A stretch of DNA of 18,854 nt from an uncultured Alistipes sp. (GTDB lineage Bacteria; Bacteroidota; Bacteroidia; Bacteroidales; Rikenellaceae), in contig USCH01000033.1 of assembly GCA_900553175.1 (NCBI GenBank), forward strand, positions 1-18,854, given 5' to 3'. Of the stretch, positions 1-7,239 are shown piece after piece; positions within the stretch are counted from its first letter, which is position 1, and each line of letters starts with the position of its first letter. The notes beneath the pieces were generated by a model that did no database searches, was not told where the DNA came from, and saw nothing but the letters and a program-made list of their open reading frames with translations. The translations under genes were made by a program, and so were the position numbers.

Positions 1-39
1 CGTAACGCACGCAGCAAACTGTATGCGATGGTGAAGTAG
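1..39 (+). CDS. 3' end of an unidentified upstream gene (partial)
   Basis: The first 13 codons read open from base 1 and end at a TAG at 37-39, giving the tail RNARSKLYAMVK. The basic, compact ending and its position just before the feoA leader make it plausible as the last residues of a co-directional gene cut by the window edge. Twelve residues are too few to name a family, and a chance open frame of this length is quite possible. If the join at about 800 is an assembly error, this gene belongs to the same left-hand source as feoA. Confidence 0.3.
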   Translation, partial: RNARSKLYAMVK

Positions 40-51
40 AGTGTCATCAGG

Positions 52-69
52 TTTTCTTAATAAAGAAAA
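52..69. promoter_or_regulatory. AT-rich palindrome upstream of feoA
   Basis: TTTTCTT and AAGAAAA form perfect 7-base arms around an AATA centre in the short gap before feoA. It is too A/T-rich to be a good terminator and is placed where an operator could sit. It does not match the classical Fur box closely, so an iron-responsive role is only a guess from its neighbour. No TANNTTTG-type promoter is visible in this gap. Confidence 0.3.
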
Positions 70-92
70 TCAAAATCAATTTGGAGGACTGT

Positions 93-326
93 ATGCGGAG
101 GATAGGTTTGCGCCAGATGCAGGCGGGGCAGAAGGGCAGCATCATCAGCGTGGATGCCGATGGCGAGCTCGGGCGGCGTATCCGCGACATGGGGCTCATC
201 CCCGGTACGGATGTGGAAATTGTGGGCCGCGCCCCGCTGCGTGACCCGGTTGCACTGCGGCTTTTCGGGGTCACGCTGGCCCTGCGGAACCGCGAAGCCG
301 ATTACATCACTGTGGAGGTCGCATGA
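93..326 (+). CDS. feoA: FeoA, ferrous iron transport accessory protein
   Basis: This is a 77-residue stand-alone FeoA, a small SH3-like cytoplasmic protein that works with the FeoB ferrous iron permease. Family features are the N-terminal LRQMQAGQKGSI strand, the RRIRDMGLIPGTDVEIV core, the APLRDPVALRL segment and the ending LRNREADYITVEV. I start at the ATG at 93 because GGAGG at 83-87 lies 5 bases before it; a TTG at 81 is also in frame but overlaps that site. The stop overlaps the next ATG as ATGA (323-326), the usual feoA-feoB coupling. As I recall, in Bacteroidales FeoA is usually fused to the front of FeoB, so a separate gene with a strong Shine-Dalgarno site is unlike the rest of the window and may come from another lineage. 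Confidence 0.9.
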   Translation: MRRIGLRQMQAGQKGSIISVDADGELGRRIRDMGLIPGTDVEIVGRAPLRDPVALRLFGVTLALRNREADYITVEVA

Positions 327-1363
327 GCCAGGCCCATGCCGATTGCCCGCACTGCCGCCAGGACGGCAGCGAGGCGAAGCACATCGCGTTGAAAGAGGTC
401 CGCATTGCGCTGGCGGGGAACCCGAACTGCGGGAAAACCACGGCGTTCAACGAATATACCGGAACCCATCAGCATGTCGGGAACTATCCCGGCGTCACCG
501 TCGACAAGAAGGAAGGCTACGTCTCCATCGACGGAGTTGAGGTCCTCATGGTGGACCTTCCCGGCACGTATTCCCTGACGGCGTACTCGCAGGAGGAAAT
601 CGTCACCCGTGCCGTGCTCGCGCCCGAAAAGGCCGAGGAAAAGCCGATGGCGGTCGTGGATCTGGTGGACACCTCCGCGCTTGAGCGCAACCTGTTCCTC
701 ACCGTCCAGATCATGGAGATGGGCCTGCCGGTCGTGCTGGCCTGCAATATGATGGATGAAGCCCGGAAAGCGGGCATTCAGGTGGATACGAAGGAGCTGG
801 GCAAACAGCTCAAGATGCGTCAGAAGGCACTCCCCACCATCAAGAGCAAGGAGTCGGCCCTGCGTTCCGAGGTGAAGAAGGCGAAGGACTCCGCAGGCGA
901 TTTCCGCCGCCGGCTCGACGCCCTGAAGGCCGAGTACGACTACATGGCCTCGCTCTGGGGGGAGTTTGATGGCGACCTGGTGCGCATTGCCGACGTGGAG
1001 CTTTCGATGCAGAAGATCGCCGGCGTGCGGACGCCCGTGCTGCAGGAGGTGAAGTTCGAGGAGAAACCCTACGATCTTTTCTCCGCGCCCGTGTGGTTCG
1101 CCGACGGCGTGGACATCCTCAAGCGTCTGGCCCGTCTGACCTTGGAATTCGAGGTCTACGACCGCAAGATGGAGCTGCTGGACCGCGCGCGGCGCAAGAC
1201 CACGCAGAAGGTCAACCTCTACGAAAAGGTCCAGATTCCGGGTTACGAGGATGCCATTCGCAAGATCAAACGCTTCATGGAGGACGAGGAGAACCTCTCC
1301 AAGTCGGCCCAGAAGATCGTGAAAACCAAACAACAGCAGGCCGGGGAGGGCTCGATGTCATGA
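323..1363 (+). CDS. Chimeric ORF: FeoB GTPase domain joined to V-type ATPase subunit D
   Basis: One uninterrupted 346-residue frame carries two unrelated families. Residues 1-157 are the start of FeoB: a Cys-x2-Cys (CPHC, 8-11), G1 GNPNCGKT (32-39), the G2 region YPGVTV (55-60), G3 DLPG (78-81) and G4 NMMD (142-145). G5, the helical domain and the whole membrane permease are absent. From about residue 158 the protein is V-type ATPase subunit D, the central-stalk rotor: KMRQKALPTIKSKESALR, KKIAGV-like KIAGVRTPVL, RKTTQKVNLYEKVQIPG and RKIKRFMEDEENLSKSAQK. Subunit D lacks only its first dozen or so residues. The end overlaps subunit I (ATGA), as expected for a real D gene. The FeoB part cannot transport iron, and the D part would lose the start of its coiled coil. 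I regard this as a probable assembly chimera or recombination product, not a designed fusion. Confidence 0.85.
   Translation: MSQAHADCPHCRQDGSEAKHIALKEVRIALAGNPNCGKTTAFNEYTGTHQHVGNYPGVTVDKKEGYVSIDGVEVLMVDLPGTYSLTAYSQEEIVTRAVLAPEKAEEKPMAVVDLVDTSALERNLFLTVQIMEMGLPVVLACNMMDEARKAGIQVDTKELGKQLKMRQKALPTIKSKESALRSEVKKAKDSAGDFRRRLDALKAEYDYMASLWGEFDGDLVRIADVELSMQKIAGVRTPVLQEVKFEEKPYDLFSAPVWFADGVDILKRLARLTLEFEVYDRKMELLDRARRKTTQKVNLYEKVQIPGYEDAIRKIKRFMEDEENLSKSAQKIVKTKQQQAGEGSMS
791..817. other. Junction between feoB-like and V-ATPase D-like sequence
   Basis: Upstream of 791 the translation follows FeoB (DEARKAGIQVDT); downstream of about 812 it follows subunit D (KMRQKALPTIKSKE). Between them E158-L-G-K-Q-L163 suits both families, since FeoB commonly has a D-T-x-x-L-x-x-L segment here and subunit D has L-x-K-Q-L-K. 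A stretch of about 15-20 shared bases would be enough for either an assembler or a cell to join the two genes here. No stop, frameshift, repeat or insertion-sequence end is present at the join. Confidence 0.7.
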
Positions 1364-3198
1364 TAGCGAGAATGTCGAAATACGACTTTGTGCTGCTCGC
1401 GGCGCAAAGCGGCGATTTCATCGATAGGCTGCGCGATCTGGGGCTGGTGGACATCACCACCTCGGGTTGGGAGCCCTCCGAGGAGGACCGGCAGCTGCTG
1501 CTCGACATCGAAGGGCTGAACAAGGCCGCGGAGTTCATCGCGGCGCTGCGTGCCGACGGCGACCGCTTCGACGCTTCGGCCGCGCCGTTCGCTTCGGGCG
1601 AGGAGGCGTATAAGCACTATGCCGCCGCGCAGCAGCAGGCCGCTGCGCTCGCCGCCGAGACGGGACGTCTGGAGAAGGCGGCCGAGGAGCTGCGCCCCTG
1701 GGGCGAGTTCGACGCCGCCCGTGTGCGGGCGATGGCCGAGCAGGGCATCGTGCTGCGTTATTTCTCGACGCAGCGCAGCACCTACGACAAGTCGCTCGGC
1801 GAGTGGTCGGCGCGTTACACCCTTTCGGAGATCAACCGCACGGACTCGACGGTCTGGTTCGTCGTCGTGGCGGCCCCCGGCGAGGAGGTCGACCTCGATG
1901 CCCAGGAGATGAAGGCTCCGGCGATGGATGTCCGCGAAGCGGAGCGCCGCATGGCCGAAAACCGCGGGAGCCTGCGGGCGCTCGACGCCGAGTTCTCGCG
2001 CGTGGCCGCCTCGGAGCCGTTGCTCCGGAGCTACGGCGCCTCGCTGCGCGAGCGGTTGCAGACCGTCAAGGTCGAGGCCTCTGGCGAGCCGGCCGCCGAC
2101 GGTGCGCTGGTCGTTCTGGAGGGCTGGGCCGAAACCGAGACGTCGGCCCGGGTCGACGCCCTGCTGGAAGCCTATCCCGACGTGGTTTACATCAAGAGCG
2201 ATCCCACGCCCGAGGACAACACGCCCGTGAAGCTCCGCAACGGCTGGTTCGCGCGCATCTTCGAACTGGTGGGCGACATGTATGCCCGCCCGAAGTACGG
2301 CACGCTCGACCTCACGCCCTTCTTCGCTCCGTTCTACATGCTCTTTTTCGGCATCTGCCTCAACGACGCCGGCTACGGCCTGATCCTGCTGGCGCTGGGA
2401 CTGTGGCTGCTCAAGAAAAATCCCGGGGCGGGCATGATGCGCCAGGCCGCGTGGTTCGCCACGATGTGCGCTGCGGCGACGATCCTTTTCGGAGCGTTCT
2501 GCGGCTCGTTCTTCGGACTGAACCTCAAGGAGTTCTTCCCCTCGATCCCGTTCTTCGACTTCCAGGGCAGGTTCTTCTCCGTCGCGCTGGCCATCGGTAT
2601 GGTGCAGATTCTCTTCGGCATGGCCATCAACATCTGGGTCACCGCGCGCAGCTTCGGATTCCGCTATGCGCTCGGCACGCTGGGGTGGTTCGTCATCCTG
2701 CTGTCGGGTTCGCTGGCCGCAGGGCTGCCGATGCTCAATGAGCGGTGGGTGATTCCCGGATTCACCGCTTCGTCCCCGGCGTTTTACGCCGCGCTGGGCG
2801 TGGGCGGCGTGCTGATGCTGCTGCTCAACACGCCCGGCCGCAATCCGCTGCTGAACGTAGGCTCGGGGCTGTGGAACCTCTACAACAACATCACGGGACT
2901 GCTGAGCGACGTGCTGTCGTACATCCGTCTGTTCGCCATCGGGCTGTCGGGCGGCGTGCTGGCGCTGGTCTTCAACTCGCTGGCCGACGGTTTCGTCCCC
3001 GAGGGGGCCAACATCCTCGTGCGCATCCTCATCATGCTGCCGATCCTTTTGATCGGTCACGGCATCAACCTCTTCATGTCCACCATCTCGTCGTTCGTCC
3101 ACCCGATGCGTCTGACGTTCGTCGAGTTTTACAAGAACGCCGGATTCGAAATGGCCTCGCGCACGTTCGATCCGCTGCGCAGGATGGACCGGGAATAA
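1360..3198 (+). CDS. ntpI: V-type ATPase subunit I (Vo a-subunit/stator)
   Basis: This is a 612-residue subunit I, the membrane stator that forms the ion half-channels against the K ring. Residues 1-320 are the soluble, Ala/Glu/Arg-rich arm with coiled-coil stretches; the C-terminal half holds about seven or eight membrane segments beginning near FFAPFYMLFFGICLNDAGYG. The conserved segment DVLSYIRLFAIGLSGG contains R523, the position of the essential arginine in this family. I choose the ATG at 1360, which overlaps the stop of the preceding D frame as ATGA and follows GGGGAGGG at 1343-1350; an ATG at 1372 (MSKYDF) is an alternative. The open frame continues to the left but that is only the shadow of subunit D. 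The D-I-K order is the usual 3' part of Bacteroidetes V-ATPase operons. Confidence 0.93.
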   Translation: MIARMSKYDFVLLAAQSGDFIDRLRDLGLVDITTSGWEPSEEDRQLLLDIEGLNKAAEFIAALRADGDRFDASAAPFASGEEAYKHYAAAQQQAAALAAETGRLEKAAEELRPWGEFDAARVRAMAEQGIVLRYFSTQRSTYDKSLGEWSARYTLSEINRTDSTVWFVVVAAPGEEVDLDAQEMKAPAMDVREAERRMAENRGSLRALDAEFSRVAASEPLLRSYGASLRERLQTVKVEASGEPAADGALVVLEGWAETETSARVDALLEAYPDVVYIKSDPTPEDNTPVKLRNGWFARIFELVGDMYARPKYGTLDLTPFFAPFYMLFFGICLNDAGYGLILLALGLWLLKKNPGAGMMRQAAWFATMCAAATILFGAFCGSFFGLNLKEFFPSIPFFDFQGRFFSVALAIGMVQILFGMAINIWVTARSFGFRYALGTLGWFVILLSGSLAAGLPMLNERWVIPGFTASSPAFYAALGVGGVLMLLLNTPGRNPLLNVGSGLWNLYNNITGLLSDVLSYIRLFAIGLSGGVLALVFNSLADGFVPEGANILVRILIMLPILLIGHGINLFMSTISSFVHPMRLTFVEFYKNAGFEMASRTFDPLRRMDRE

Positions 3199-3237
3199 CG
3201 ACAAACGAACAACAACACAAAAAACTCAAATTCAACT

Positions 3238-3690
3238 ATGGAAACAACAGCTTTGGTAATGGCCTATGTCGGCGTAGCTCTGATGGTAGGTCTGGCCGGT
3301 ATCGCATCGGCCGTGGGTACTTCGATCGCCGGACAGGCCGCCGTGGGCGCCATGAAAAAGAACGGCGGCGCTTTCGGCAGCTACATGATTCTCTCGGCGC
3401 TGCCGGGTTCGCAGGGCCTCTACGGCTTCGTCTGCTTCTTCATGGTGCAGGGCTTCCTCGCTTCGCCCTCGATGCTTCAGGGCGCTGCCGTGCTGGGCGC
3501 CGGCATTCTGGTCGGCATCGTCAACCTGGCCGCAGCCATCTACCAGGCCAAGGTCTGCGCCAACGGTATCGCCGCCATCGGCAACGGTCACGACGTGATG
3601 GGTAAGACGCTGATTCTGGCCGCTTTCCCCGAGCTTTACGCCATCCTTACGGTGGCTGCCACGTTCCTCATCGCAGGCATCGTGAAGTAG
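3238..3690 (+). CDS. ntpK: V-type ATPase subunit K (c-ring proteolipid, two-hairpin type)
   Basis: This is a 150-residue, very hydrophobic rotor-ring subunit with four membrane segments made of two similar hairpins (about 8-30, 50-74, 83-105, 124-148). The ion-binding carboxylate is E132 in AAFPELYAI. L55, S58 and Q59 (in LPGSQGLYG) and Q103 (in IYQAKV) line up by motif with Leu61, Thr64, Gln65 and Gln110 of the Enterococcus hirae NtpK sodium site, whose glutamate is Glu139. Ser for Thr keeps the hydroxyl. This suggests sodium coupling, though proton coupling cannot be ruled out. The gene starts 39 bases after subunit I, behind an A-rich leader without a Shine-Dalgarno site, which is normal for Bacteroidetes, and is followed by a strong terminator. 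Confidence 0.95.
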   Translation: METTALVMAYVGVALMVGLAGIASAVGTSIAGQAAVGAMKKNGGAFGSYMILSALPGSQGLYGFVCFFMVQGFLASPSMLQGAAVLGAGILVGIVNLAAAIYQAKVCANGIAAIGNGHDVMGKTLILAAFPELYAILTVAATFLIAGIVK

Positions 3691-3710
3691 GCGGACGCCG
3701 TTCCGAATCG

Positions 3711-3746
3711 AAAACCCCGCAGCGCCGTCGGCGCTGCGGGGTTTTT
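3711..3746. terminator. Strong bidirectional intrinsic terminator between ntpK and rnr
   Basis: Arms 3711-3726 and 3730-3745 pair perfectly over 16 bases (AAAACCCCGCAGCGCC with its complement) around a 3-base GTC loop. A T-run follows on the plus strand and the A-run at 3711-3714 gives a T-run on the minus strand. It lies between the convergent V-ATPase and RNase R genes and so should end transcripts from both sides. Confidence 0.93.
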
Positions 3747-3784
3747 CTGTGGCCGGGATGGGAGCCCGGGTCTGCTGCCGGCTT

Positions 3785-6100
3785 TCACCGGCGTCGTTTC
3801 ACGCGGGGCTTCCGGACCTCGTGCGGCGGCTGCCCGCCGCCTTTTCCGGAATCTTTCCCGGAGCTTTTCCCGGGACCTTTTCCGGAGCCTTTGGCGGCGT
3901 TTTCCCCGGAACCTCTTTCCGGGCCTTTTCCCGTGCTCCTCGCGGAGAGCAGCAGCTCGAAGTCGATCTGGCGCTTTTGCAGGTCGGCCCGCTTCATGCG
4001 CACGCGCACCGGATCGCCCAGCGTCATGCGACGGCCCGTCGAGCGTCCCACGATTTCGTAGCGCTGTTCGTCGAACTGGTAGAAGTCGCCTTCGATGTCG
4101 CGCAGGAACGACATGCCCTCGATGTGTGTATCGTCCAGCTCGACGTAGATGCCCCACTCCGTGAGGCCCGAAATGTGGCCGTCGAACTCCTCGCCCAGAC
4201 GGTCTTTCATGAACTCGACCATCTTGTACTTGATCGATGCGCGTTCGGCCTCGGCGGCGATCACCTCGCGTTCCGAAGCCCGCTTGCAGAGCGCCTCGAG
4301 CGCTCCCCGGTCGGCGGGTCCGCCGTTCTCGAGGTAGTGGGCCAGCAGGCGGTGGACCATCATGTCGGGATAGCGGCGGATGGGCGAGGTGAAGTGGGTG
4401 TAGTGGGGGAAAGCCAGCCCGTAGTGGCCGATGTTGTCGGTGGTGTAGAACGCCTTGGCCATCGACCGCACGGCCATGGTCGACACGGCGTTCTCCTCGG
4501 TCGAACCCTTGACCTTGACGAAGAGCCGGTTGAGCTCCTTGGCCACGGCGCGGCCTTTCGATGCCTTGAACACGTGGCCGAAGCGCAGGATGAACTGGCG
4601 GAAACGGTCGAGCTTCTCCTCGCTGGGTGCGTCGTGCACGCGGTACACCATCGGCCGGGGCACCTTGCGGCCTTTCTCGGTCGTGCGGTGGCCGCAGAAC
4701 TCCGCCACGCGGCGGTTGGCCAGCAGCATGAACTCCTCGATCATGCGGTTCGAATCCTGCTGCTCCTTGAAATATACGCCCACGGGATGGCCCGACTCGT
4801 CCAGCCGGAACCGCACCTCCTCGCGGTCGAACGAGATCGCTCCGGCCGCGAAGCGTCTGCGGCGCAGCTCTTGGGCCAGACGGTGCAGCGTCAGCACCTC
4901 CTCGGCATAGTCGCCGCGGCCCGTCTCGATGATCTGCTGCGCTTCGGCGTAGGTGAAGCGGCGGTCGGAGTGGATGACCGTGCGGCCGAACCACTCGCCG
5001 AGGATTTCTGTCTTCTCGTTGAGGGTGAAGACCGCCGAGAAGCAGAGGCTCGTTTCGTTGGGCCGCAGCGAGCACAGCTCGTTCGAGAGCCGCTCGGGCA
5101 GCATCGGCACGGTGCGGTCGACCAGATAGACCGACGTGCCGCGCTCGACGGCTTCGTCGTCGATGACCGAGCGGGGCTTCACGTAGTGGGTCACGTCGGC
5201 GATGTGCACGCCCACTTCCCAGACGCCCTCTCCGACGCGGCGCACCGACAGGGCGTCGTCGAAATCCTTGGCGTCGGCCGGATCGACGGTGAAGGTCACC
5301 GTCCCGCGGAAATCGCGCCGCGAGGCGATCTCCTTTTGCGTGATGCGGGCGTCGATGGCCGCTGCGGCCGCTTCGATTTCCGGCTCGAACCGGTGGGGGA
5401 GGCCGTATTCCGCCAGTATGGCATGCATCTCGGTGTCGTTCTGTCCGGCCATGCCCAGCACCTCGACCAGTTCGCCTTCGGGGCTTTTGCTTCCCGGCTG
5501 CCAGTCGACGATGCGTACGACGACCTTTTCGCCGTCGCGCACGTCGGGCCAGCGGCGTTTGGAGAGGTAGATGTCCATCGGCATCTTGCGCGAATCGGCC
5601 TTGACGAATATCTGGTGCATGCCCACCTCGGCCACGCCGACATAGGGCTTGCGGTTGCGTTCGACGATGCGCGTTATTTCGCCCTCCGTCTGGCCCGTCC
5701 GGCCCCGGTGGGTGACGACGACCTCCACCCGGTCGCCGTCCAGCGCATTGCCTGCGGCGCGCTGGTTGACGAAGATGTCGCTGTCGAGCCCCTCGACCCG
5801 GACATAGACCGCACCTCCGGCCGTCATGTCGGCTACGCCTTCGTGGTGGGGCAGATGGCGGCGCGTGAGGCGGTACTTCTCACGCGAACACTCCTCGACG
5901 ACCCCCTCCTCGAAAAGGCGGTCGAGGACGGCGAGCGTTTCGCGGCGGCCCTCCTTCGAGGCGCCGCCCGAGGCCGAAGCCAGGTGCTTGAGCGAAAATT
6001 TGTTGTTCGGAAATTCGCGGAACAGGGCCACGATCATCGCCGCCCGGTCCGTCGGTTTCGCTCCGCGTGCGGAGCGGGATTTTCTTTCTTGTTTTTTCAT
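3785..6100 (-). CDS. rnr: Ribonuclease R (3'-5' exoribonuclease)
   Basis: This is a 771-residue RNase II/RNB-family enzyme that degrades structured RNA from the 3' end in the cytoplasm. In order: an N-terminal winged-helix region (about 15-80), cold-shock-like OB folds (about 90-215), the RNB catalytic domain with the metal-binding motif DPADAKDFDDA at 273-283, an S1 domain (about 635-715) and a basic tail. Residues 722-771 are rich in Gly, Lys and Ser (repeats such as GSGK and GPGK), ending VRKPRVKRRR; such tails bind RNA in this family. I start at the ATG at 6100 (MKKQERKSRS), which overlaps the stop of the M20 hydrolase gene as ATGA; the frame open further upstream is a shadow. Translational coupling to the M20 gene is likely. 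VacB/RNase R fits better than RNase II because of length, the S1 domain and the tail. Confidence 0.95.
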   Translation of the reverse strand: MKKQERKSRSARGAKPTDRAAMIVALFREFPNNKFSLKHLASASGGASKEGRRETLAVLDRLFEEGVVEECSREKYRLTRRHLPHHEGVADMTAGGAVYVRVEGLDSDIFVNQRAAGNALDGDRVEVVVTHRGRTGQTEGEITRIVERNRKPYVGVAEVGMHQIFVKADSRKMPMDIYLSKRRWPDVRDGEKVVVRIVDWQPGSKSPEGELVEVLGMAGQNDTEMHAILAEYGLPHRFEPEIEAAAAAIDARITQKEIASRRDFRGTVTFTVDPADAKDFDDALSVRRVGEGVWEVGVHIADVTHYVKPRSVIDDEAVERGTSVYLVDRTVPMLPERLSNELCSLRPNETSLCFSAVFTLNEKTEILGEWFGRTVIHSDRRFTYAEAQQIIETGRGDYAEEVLTLHRLAQELRRRRFAAGAISFDREEVRFRLDESGHPVGVYFKEQQDSNRMIEEFMLLANRRVAEFCGHRTTEKGRKVPRPMVYRVHDAPSEEKLDRFRQFILRFGHVFKASKGRAVAKELNRLFVKVKGSTEENAVSTMAVRSMAKAFYTTDNIGHYGLAFPHYTHFTSPIRRYPDMMVHRLLAHYLENGGPADRGALEALCKRASEREVIAAEAERASIKYKMVEFMKDRLGEEFDGHISGLTEWGIYVELDDTHIEGMSFLRDIEGDFYQFDEQRYEIVGRSTGRRMTLGDPVRVRMKRADLQKRQIDFELLLSARSTGKGPERGSGENAAKGSGKGPGKSSGKDSGKGGGQPPHEVRKPRVKRRR

Positions 6101-7215
6101 GGGTGTTTCAAAAATTGCAGGGCCAGGCGGAGCATGAACTCCACGCCCGGACCGATAGCCCCCTCGTCGGGGGAGAAGACCGCCGTGTGGGGGCGACCCG
6201 CGGCACTGCCTACGCCCAGCCGGTAGAACAGCGACGGGTAGCGGCGGCAGTAGAAGCCGAAATCCTCGGCCGTGGTGCGCAGCGGGAGCCTTTCGACCCG
6301 CAGTCCGCACGCTGCGGCCTCGGCTGCGGCCCGTTCGACGAGCTGCGGATCGTTGACCACCGACGGGTAGCCGCGGTCGATGTCGACGGCGGTGCCGACG
6401 CCGTGCGAGGCGTCGACCTCGGCGGCCAGCGAGGCGATGCGGTCGTGGAGCGAAGCCCGCACCCCTTCGTCGAAGGTGCGCAGGGTCCCCTCCAGGTACA
6501 CTTCGTCGGGTATGACGTTCGTGGCGCCGGGAGCCTCGATGCGGCCGATCGAAAGCACGCATTCCGGTCCGTTGAGTGCCAGCAGAAGGGAGATGAGCTG
6601 CGCGGCTGCCGCCACCGGGTCCCGGAGCTGGGAGCGCAGCGCTCCGTGCCCCCCTTTGCCTCGGACCCGGAAACGCAGCTCGTCGCTCGCGGCCATGTAC
6701 TTCCCGGCCCGGAGGCCTACGGCGCCCACCTCCAGCTGGGGCTCGACGTGCTCGCCCACGACGGCCCGGATGTCGTACCCTTCGAACGGATTTTCGGCCA
6801 GCACCAGCGATGCCCCGCCCGGGTTGCACTCCTCGCCGGGCTGGAAGAGCCCGAAGATGGTCCCCGCGAAGTCGGGCGCCGCGGCCAGCCGCTGCAGCAC
6901 GCCGTAGAGCACCGCGGCGTGCATGTCGTGGCCGCAGGCGTGCATCACACCCCGGTTTTGCGAGGCGTAGGGCAGACCGGTCCGCTCGTCGACGGGCAGG
7001 GCGTCGATGTCGGCGCGCAGCACCACGGCCCGGCGGTCGCCGCATGCCTGATTGCCCTCGATGCGGGCCAGAATGCCCGTGCCTGCTATGGCGCGGTGTT
7101 CGATGCCCGGCTCGTCGAGCCGGGCGGCGATGAATGCAGCGGTCTCCGTCTCCCGGAACGAGAGCTCCGGACGGGCGTGCAGGTGGCGGCGGAAAGCTAT
7201 GGTGTCCAAATTCAC
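6097..7215 (-). CDS. M20 family amidohydrolase (N-acyl-amino acid / hippurate hydrolase type)
   Basis: This 372-residue protein is a cytoplasmic metal-dependent amidohydrolase of the M20D group, which removes acyl groups from N-acyl amino acids or related amides. Visible marks are RRHLHARPELSF (9-20), RADIDALP (67-74), HACGHD with C94 and H96, PGEE with E128-E129, H156 in GEHVEP and H343 in GRPHTAV, together the expected metal ligands and catalytic Glu. No signal peptide is seen. The start is uncertain: the longest frame begins with GTG at 7215, which lies within one copy of a 13-base direct repeat; a TTG at 7209 is the nearest alternative, and there is no ATG near the domain start. The 3' end overlaps rnr by four bases. 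The exact substrate cannot be told from sequence. Confidence 0.88.
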   Translation of the reverse strand: MNLDTIAFRRHLHARPELSFRETETAAFIAARLDEPGIEHRAIAGTGILARIEGNQACGDRRAVVLRADIDALPVDERTGLPYASQNRGVMHACGHDMHAAVLYGVLQRLAAAPDFAGTIFGLFQPGEECNPGGASLVLAENPFEGYDIRAVVGEHVEPQLEVGAVGLRAGKYMAASDELRFRVRGKGGHGALRSQLRDPVAAAAQLISLLLALNGPECVLSIGRIEAPGATNVIPDEVYLEGTLRTFDEGVRASLHDRIASLAAEVDASHGVGTAVDIDRGYPSVVNDPQLVERAAAEAAACGLRVERLPLRTTAEDFGFYCRRYPSLFYRLGVGSAAGRPHTAVFSPDEGAIGPGVEFMLRLALQFLKHP

Positions 7216-7239
7216 AATTTTAATTCAATTCACAATTTT
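7209..7239. repeat. 13-base AT-rich direct repeat at the M20 gene start
   Basis: AATTCACAATTTT occurs at 7209-7221 and again at 7227-7239, an 18-base period, in an otherwise GC-rich region. On the minus strand each copy reads AAAATTGTGAATT, and the first copy contains the GTG taken as the start codon of the amidohydrolase. It could be an operator, an A/T-rich translation enhancer, or a small repeat expansion. Confidence 0.6.

Noticed and set aside
323..1363. Simple frameshift or stop-truncated feoB
   Set aside because: The frame is uninterrupted and the downstream protein is a different family, so loss by frameshift does not explain it.
1243..3204. 653-residue open frame on the minus strand opposite subunit I
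   Set aside because: Shadow of the biased codon use of subunit I; low-complexity Arg/Gln/His composition and no family motif.
3749..6226. 825-residue open frame on the plus strand opposite RNase R
   Set aside because: It is antisense to a gene with full RNase R motifs. It is His/Asp/Val/Leu-rich as expected for the complement of GC-rich codons and has no recognisable domain.
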